NCBI GenBank assembly: GCA_020698575.1
Contig: CM036243.1
Span: forward strand, 37,152,988 to 37,216,987
DNA: 64,000 nt
Reading direction: 5' to 3'
Source of the DNA: Bostrychus sinensis
Taxonomy: Eukaryota > Chordata > Actinopteri > Gobiiformes > Eleotridae
Under the pieces are notes generated by a model. The model saw only the letters and a program-made list of their open reading frames with translations, had not been told where the DNA came from and ran no database searches. Below are positions 58,985-64,000 of this stretch, one piece after another (the first letter of the stretch is position 1; the number at the start of each line of letters is the position of its first letter). The position numbers and the translations under genes were made by a program.

Positions 58985-59345
58985 TAATTACTTCTGAGCT
59001 GATTAACAGTGCTTTCCTTTGTCACCTGTTGGTTCTGCTGAAGTCCTCATTGTTGTTCAGTCCTCTGTGGGACTTTTTTCTTCGTTTTGTTTCCATTTTA
59101 ACAACAGTAAAGTCCCTCTGACGTCCCACGCAATCCAACAAACCCACTGTTTCCACAAGTCTTTGCACAACTGGCTTCCGCTGCTGTCCCTGTTCAGAAA
59201 TAAGTACAGAGCTGCTCATAATACACAGGATTCTGGTGTTTTATGGCAAAATCGACAAGAATCAGCCATGTTTGTTTTGGATACAAATCACCGTCACACT
59301 GCTTACGTCCCGCCCTTCCTTTCTACTCCGCCTGTGATTGTTCCA
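58985..59345. repeat. dispersed repeat, second copy of 18846-19210
   Basis: Shares all major blocks with the first copy, in the same orientation, including tcctctgtggga and acagtaaagtccctctgacg. Confidence 0.7.
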
Positions 59346-59699
59346 CAAACTCTCTGGGTGGGTTCTCTTCGGCGTCCATCCGCCGTCCAAAGACATGAAG
59401 TGTTAGGAGAATTAGTCTTCTGTCTGGGGTGTAAGGCCTAAAGTTACTTGGATAGCCTCTAGTTCCCACGCTGGGTTATGTCCTGTACTGACATGACCGT
59501 ATTGTACCGTCCAGGGGAAATGCGCCATAGTCTGCAGGAGTCATGGACCTTTCAGACCTATTACCACTAAAACCAAACCCAGTGACCAATTATAAAAGTG
59601 TATCTAAAGTGCGGCAGGGCTTGTTTGCAGTGTTTTTCACATTGCATTGTTTCAGATGTTACTGCCCCATGTTTAACGTTTCCACTTGTAATATTTCTA

Positions 59700-59995
59700 G
59701 CAGCTGACACTTGGGCATCTGTTCCCAATTCCTCACGGGACCCTCCCCGGACAGGTGTCTGGGGCATGTCCCACTGACTGAGAGGACAGACGTACTGGCT
59801 ATGTTTCACAGCTGGCTCAGGAATGTCTTGGTATTCACTCAGGGGCTGTTTACGTCTCACTGAAATGCAAACGCTGGTCTGTAACGTCATGGTTTTACAT
59901 GGATACAGTCAGCTGCGGAGACCCTAGATCACTTTAAAGAGTTAGAGGAGGTGTCAGGGGAGAGGGAAGTCTGGGCATCGCTGCTCCTGATACCC
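59700..59995 (+). repeat. RTE-like LINE 3' remnants
   Basis: Contains ctccccggacaggtgtctgg then gcatgtcccactg, and later gagggaagtctgggcatcgc with tgctcctgatacccagacc. These correspond to the PGEVFRACPTG and REVWASLLRLLP end of fish RTE-like LINE proteins. Heavily decayed. Confidence 0.5.
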
Positions 59996-60343
59996 AGACC
60001 TGAATATTCAAAGCTTTATTTAGTTTAAATAGTTATTAGCTGCACAATAAATTGCTTTTTTTTATCCCCAAGATATAAGAAATACATAACGTTTATATCA
60101 CTGATGCTACATATATATTAATAAAAATATCTGAATTGTAGACAAAGGGAAATTTTTCACACCAATATTATAAAAAAATAATGAAAAAAAATAAATATAA
60201 ATAAAAACCTTTAAAGTCTCTAAATATGTTTATAAAAAATAAATAAAATTAATAAAATAGACAACAAAAAATTAAATAAAAAATCACAAATTAAATGGTT
60301 TTAAAAAATGTACCCCCATAGACTCAATATATAGGTGGGAATC

Positions 60344-60344
<1 letters not shown>

Positions 60345-60389
<45 letters not shown>

Positions 60390-60402
60390 CAATAATAATA
60401 AT
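60345..60402 (+). repeat. (AAT)n microsatellite
   Basis: About 19 taa/aat units, with two aac interruptions. Confidence 0.9.
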
Positions 60403-60663
60403 AGCTATTTAATTAGTGTGATATTAAAATCACACAATATGAAATAAAAATCAGACTTAAAATCCAACTTAAATGAGACATGATGAAGAGCCAGATAAAA
60501 CCGATAAAAGTACAATAAATAAACACAATAAAAACTATATTTTAAAAAAGGCTTTTCTATACAACACGTCTTTAAAAGGATTTAAATGATGCTTCCGAAA
60601 TCACCTGCCTCCTACAGCAGTGTGCAGTGATTTACATATTGGTTTAGAATATTTTTTTTTTTA

Positions 60664-60710
60664 CATTGGATGCCCTTCCTGATTCCACCCTTGACCTCTT
60701 ACTCTGCTAA
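60664..60710 (-). repeat. LINE tail fragment
   Basis: The - strand reads ggaatcaggaagggcatcca, the conserved tail seen at 15538. Confidence 0.5.
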
Positions 60711-60819
60711 AAGTATATAAATATTGTAAGCTTTTTCATTATGCAATATTATAACAGCACAATATAATTATAGCGTGTCATGCTGACATTATGCAACTGA
60801 AATTTTTACTCTCGCCCTT

Positions 60820-60900
60820 GATTACTCAAACAAAACACAACTCCAGGTATGTTTTTGATGAGAGAACAACATTATAATATGGCCGAGAGCTCAGAAAAGT
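60820..60900 (+). repeat. fragment of the 11392/13200 dispersed repeat
   Basis: gattactcaaacaaaacaca and aactccaggtatgtttttga match the end of the two longer copies. Confidence 0.6.
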
Positions 60901-61121
60901 AAATTTTGTGCAATATATCCTCACACAAAATAAAAACAAATGCGTTGCAGGGAGAAATCCTTGGTGCAAAAGTATTGCCACTTTTCTTAGACCCAGCTGT
61001 GACAGAAACAGGTCTAAAGGAACAAAACAATGCGTGAGTCAACCGCAGGATAAAAATAGAGCCAGGGCTGGTTCCTGCTGAAAATGACCCACTTAATCAC
61101 ATTCACAAAGTCGGCTTCCTG

Positions 61122-61123
61122 CC

Positions 61124-61154
<31 letters not shown>
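61122..61154 (+). repeat. (CT)n(CA)n microsatellite
   Basis: About 12 ct units followed by four ca units. Confidence 0.85.
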
Positions 61155-62620
61155 GACAGAGGCCGTGTGCTGTTTCCTTATATGGTCAGAGCAACACCGT
61201 CTGCACACTGCACAGGAGAGGGCAGGGGCTGGCAACAGAGGACTTTTAATCAGGACCATGCAGCCAAGGACAAACGCAGAATTCTTGTGAAAATAAACTT
61301 GTTTCTCCGAAAGCACCAAGACCATGTCCTCATTCTGAATCTTCTCTGCGGAGTTGCTCCATAAGTAAAGTAGATTTACAATGAATGGTCATGTCCTTGT
61401 TTCTACGCTTTGCATCTTTTGTTGTCATGTCTTTATTATAACCTAAAGCTGCAGCAGCCTCACAAAAACAAAGCGATCTGCCTGCTTTTAAATGTCTTCC
61501 GTTCTGCTAAATCGACTTTTTTGAGCTTTTAATAGCAATAGGAGCAGTTTTGTTCGTGATCAATCCTGTATGCTGAGGCGCTGCCCTTCTCAAGAGCTGA
61601 AAACGCTCGGTCTCATGCCTCTACATAGACACCTGAAACCAGGAAGTGCATACACCGTCACTGGACTTGTTCTGATCATTTCAGCCTTAAACCACTGTCA
61701 CTATGAAGCACTCAGCTCATTTATCTGTCTGTTAGCATCATGTTGCTAATAGCCGTGCTAAATAGCTATTTTCTGCTCTGTCCAGTCCCCACCGTTGCCA
61801 GCAGGGGGCGACAGACTCCTAATCCAAGCGTTCTCTGCAAAGACAAAGTTACAGCGCCCCTACAGAAGAGGTTTTCCACAGATACATTATTTAAAGTTAT
61901 AAAACCCAAAATACTAATGCAACAGTATTTCAAAAAAGCTTAAAAAAGAACAAGTTAGGAGCTTTAATGAGTTTAAAAAAATATACCTGAACCAGTTCCA
62001 CACAAACAATGATGCCCTCCATCAAACTGAAGCTTAGGGCTGACATTAAGCTTCCAGCTCTGAGTTTAGCATTGGCCCGTTGTGATACTGTGATTGTATT
62101 TGATAAACATTGTGTGAATACTGCATTTCAGACTGCTTAATATGTCTCTGTTTGTCTTTTTTGTGCTGTTTGTCTGTGTGAGTGGTCATAGCCATTACTG
62201 GAATAGATTCTTTCCCAGTAGGAATTTTATTGAGAAGTAATGCAGTCCTTGTGACCCTTATTCATGGTATGCGATTGGCCAAAGCCTCATAAAACAATCA
62301 GTTCATTGCTATATACAAGTTGTTGGTCCTGTTTCAGATGCCTGGCTGCTGGTAGATGTCCCAGTGATGAGTGGACCTTGCCTGACCCCATCTGTTTTTT
62401 TTCCTTACCAAGATGGAGGCTCTAAGGACAGGGGATGTTTGTTGTCTATTCCCGTGTAGCCCTTTGAGGCAGCTGTTGCAACAATGGGCTGTATAAAAGA
62501 CATTTAATTGAGTTGATGTCATTGATGTAAATCTGTACTAATAAAAGCCTAAATGTGTCCTCTGTGTTCAGGTATTATCCCCACTGCAACATACAATTAG
62601 GAGAGTGAATTATTTTCATC
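61155..62620. other. unassigned sequence
   Basis: No gene or transposon end recognised on either strand. ier2, expected next to stx10 by human synteny, is not here. Confidence 0.4.
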
Positions 62621-62636
62621 ATGGTGGGTGTGTTTG

Positions 62637-62985
62637 AGTTCAGATCCACTCATACATCCACTGTTGATAGCAACCGAACGGTCCTCCATAGCAAAGACCT
62701 AAACAGACTTCCTAAACTCTCCTTTTTCCCATTGTTAGGCTTCAAAACTGCTGACATCTCTGCTCCGTTTTATGATTATATCTCTGACCTCAGACACTGT
62801 TATGTTCTTCTCTGTTGGTGGAGGTCTGGCTCAGTCACTTATACCTCTGATGTTGATAGCAACGAAGAAATCTTCCACTTCAACAAACTCCATTTGACTT
62901 CCTAAACGTCTTTTCTCATTATTTTGACAACACATGGCTTCAAAACTGCTGACTTCTCTGCTCTGTTTTATGGTTAGTAAGACCT
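62637..62985 (+). repeat. two diverged tandem units of about 200 bp
   Basis: gttgatagcaaccgaac...cttcaaaactgctgacatctctgctccgt recurs as gttgatagcaacgaaga...cttcaaaactgctgacttctctgctctgt about 200 bp later. A third partial unit (gttgctagcaacccaaaaat, then cttccatgtcaacaga) begins at about 63960 and runs out of the window. Confidence 0.65.
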
Positions 62986-63089
62986 CGTAGTTCATTCAAC
63001 CTCTGTTCTTAAAAAGTCAACTTATTTAAATGGGAGTAGAACTGAATGTATGCAAAACTGTCATTGGCCAAAGCTTGATATTTATACTA

Positions 63090-63900
63090 AAACCCTTGAT
63101 AATGTTGGTGGAGGAGTTCAAGTATCTCAGGGTCTTGTTCACAGTGAGGGAAGGATGGAGCATGAAGCTGACAGATTGGTGCAGCGTCTGCAGTAATGCG
63201 GTTGTATCGGTCTGTTGTGGTGAAGAAAGAGCAGAACCAAAAGATGAAGCTTTACCGGTCGATCCACTTTCCTATTCTCACCTGTTGTCTTGAGCTGTGG
63301 GTCATTACTGAAAGGGCAACATCCTGGAATTAAGCGTCAGGAATTAGTTTCCTCTGCAGGGTGGCTGGGCACTTCCTTAGAGACAGGGGGAGGAGCTCAG
63401 AGTAGAGCCGCTGCTCTTCCACATTGAGAGGAGCCAGCTGAGGTGGCCTGGGCATCTGTTTCAGAGCCTCCTGGACGTCTCCTCTGGGAGGTGTTTTGGG
63501 CTTGTCCCACTGGGAAGAGGCCCTGGGGAAGACCTAATGCTGCGTTCACACCGGACAGCGTCAAATTCGCGTCAAATGCGTCTAGTTGGACGATTGAACA
63601 TTTTGAAGTCAGATGCTTTATTTGCGCGTCAAAACCCGATTCATGAACTGCGGTGCGAATTAAGCGCTTAATTCGCACCGCAGGACGTCCAGACGCGCGT
63701 TTACATAGAGCTAACATGTAAACCAGACGCCTCAAATGCGTCCGGTGTGAACGCAGCATAAGACACACTGGAGGGACCATGTCTCTAGGCCGACCTGGGA
63801 GTGCCAGAGATTCCTGGAAATGTCCAGGGAGAGGAAAGTGTGGGCATTTCCGCTTATACTGCTGCCCCCGCGCCTTGACTATAGCAGAAAAAATGTGTGG
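63090..63900 (+). mobile_element. RTE-like LINE C-terminal remnant, interrupted by a MITE
   Basis: Decayed frames read VEEFKYLRVLFTVREG, LLLHIERSQLRWPGHLF-like, EVFWACPTGKRPWGRP and, after the MITE, SREFLEMSRERKVWAFPLIL-like ending in ctgctgcccccgcgcctt. This is the C-terminal order of fish RTE-like LINEs. Many stops and indels. Confidence 0.7.
63538..63758. mobile_element. 221-bp PIF/Harbinger-type MITE with central palindrome
   Basis: Ends tgctgcgttcacaccgga and tccggtgtgaacgcagca are perfect 18-bp inverted repeats, flanked by TAA on both sides (63535-63537, 63759-63761). The centre (63648-63683) is a perfect 36-bp palindrome. Inserted in the RTE-like LINE. Confidence 0.9.
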
Positions 63901-64000
63901 AAGATGTTTGTTTTTCTCTAAAGTGGATATCTGTGTTTAGTTAGTTTAGTTTAGTGCCTCTGTTGTTGCTAGCAACCCAAAAATCTTCCATGTCAACAGA

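Noticed and set aside
59019..59441. 140-codon + strand frame
   Set aside because: It overlaps a dispersed repeat with a second copy at 18846, in which the frame is not kept.

Overview
This looks like a window from a teleost fish nuclear genome, probably a spiny-rayed (percomorph-like) fish. The genes have introns with GT-AG junctions, coding density is very low, and fish-type transposon relics are everywhere: hAT, PIF/Harbinger and Tc1/mariner MITEs, L2- and RTE-like LINE tails, Penelope-like ends and tRNA-derived SINEs. I cannot name the species from the sequence.

Two protein-coding genes are supported, in convergent orientation. The 3' part of nacc1 (nucleus accumbens-associated protein 1, BEN domain) lies on the + strand in four exons between 800 and 6513; its BTB/POZ-coding 5' exon(s) must lie before position 1. 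A complete nine-exon stx10 (syntaxin-10, a Qc-SNARE; 245 residues, in frame across all eight splice junctions) lies on the - strand from 55273 down to 34598. NACC1 and STX10 are neighbours on human 19p13.13, so this is conserved synteny. IER2, the next human neighbour, was not found in 55.3-64 kb.

Layout: 1-6513 nacc1. 6514-34597 is a gene-free interval of mobile-element relics that may include a distal nacc1 3' end (poly(A)-like signal at 28457) and a distal stx10 3' end (minus-strand signal at 30743). 34598-55273 is stx10, whose long introns hold transposons and a 2-kb minisatellite. 55274-64000 has no recognised gene and is again repeat-derived.

The most unusual structures are these. (1) A minisatellite of about 39 copies of 19 bp starts exactly at a nacc1 5' splice junction and repeats that splice site in every unit. 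(2) An 11-bp repeat family sits inside several hAT-like elements and reaches about 1.2 kb and 2.0 kb in two arrays, one of them next to the terminal stx10 exon. (3) A 769-bp inverted-repeat element carries an exon-like basic reading frame ending at a splice donor. (4) A Harbinger-type MITE is centred on a 36-bp perfect palindrome and lies inside an RTE-like LINE. (5) A MITE end lies so close to a stx10 acceptor that the branch point probably falls inside it. (6) A Penelope-like 3' end is nested in a MITE with an 11-bp target duplication. The nacc1 exon at 800-1233 also appears to contain a single-base frameshift. No CRISPR, rRNA or functional tRNA gene was found.
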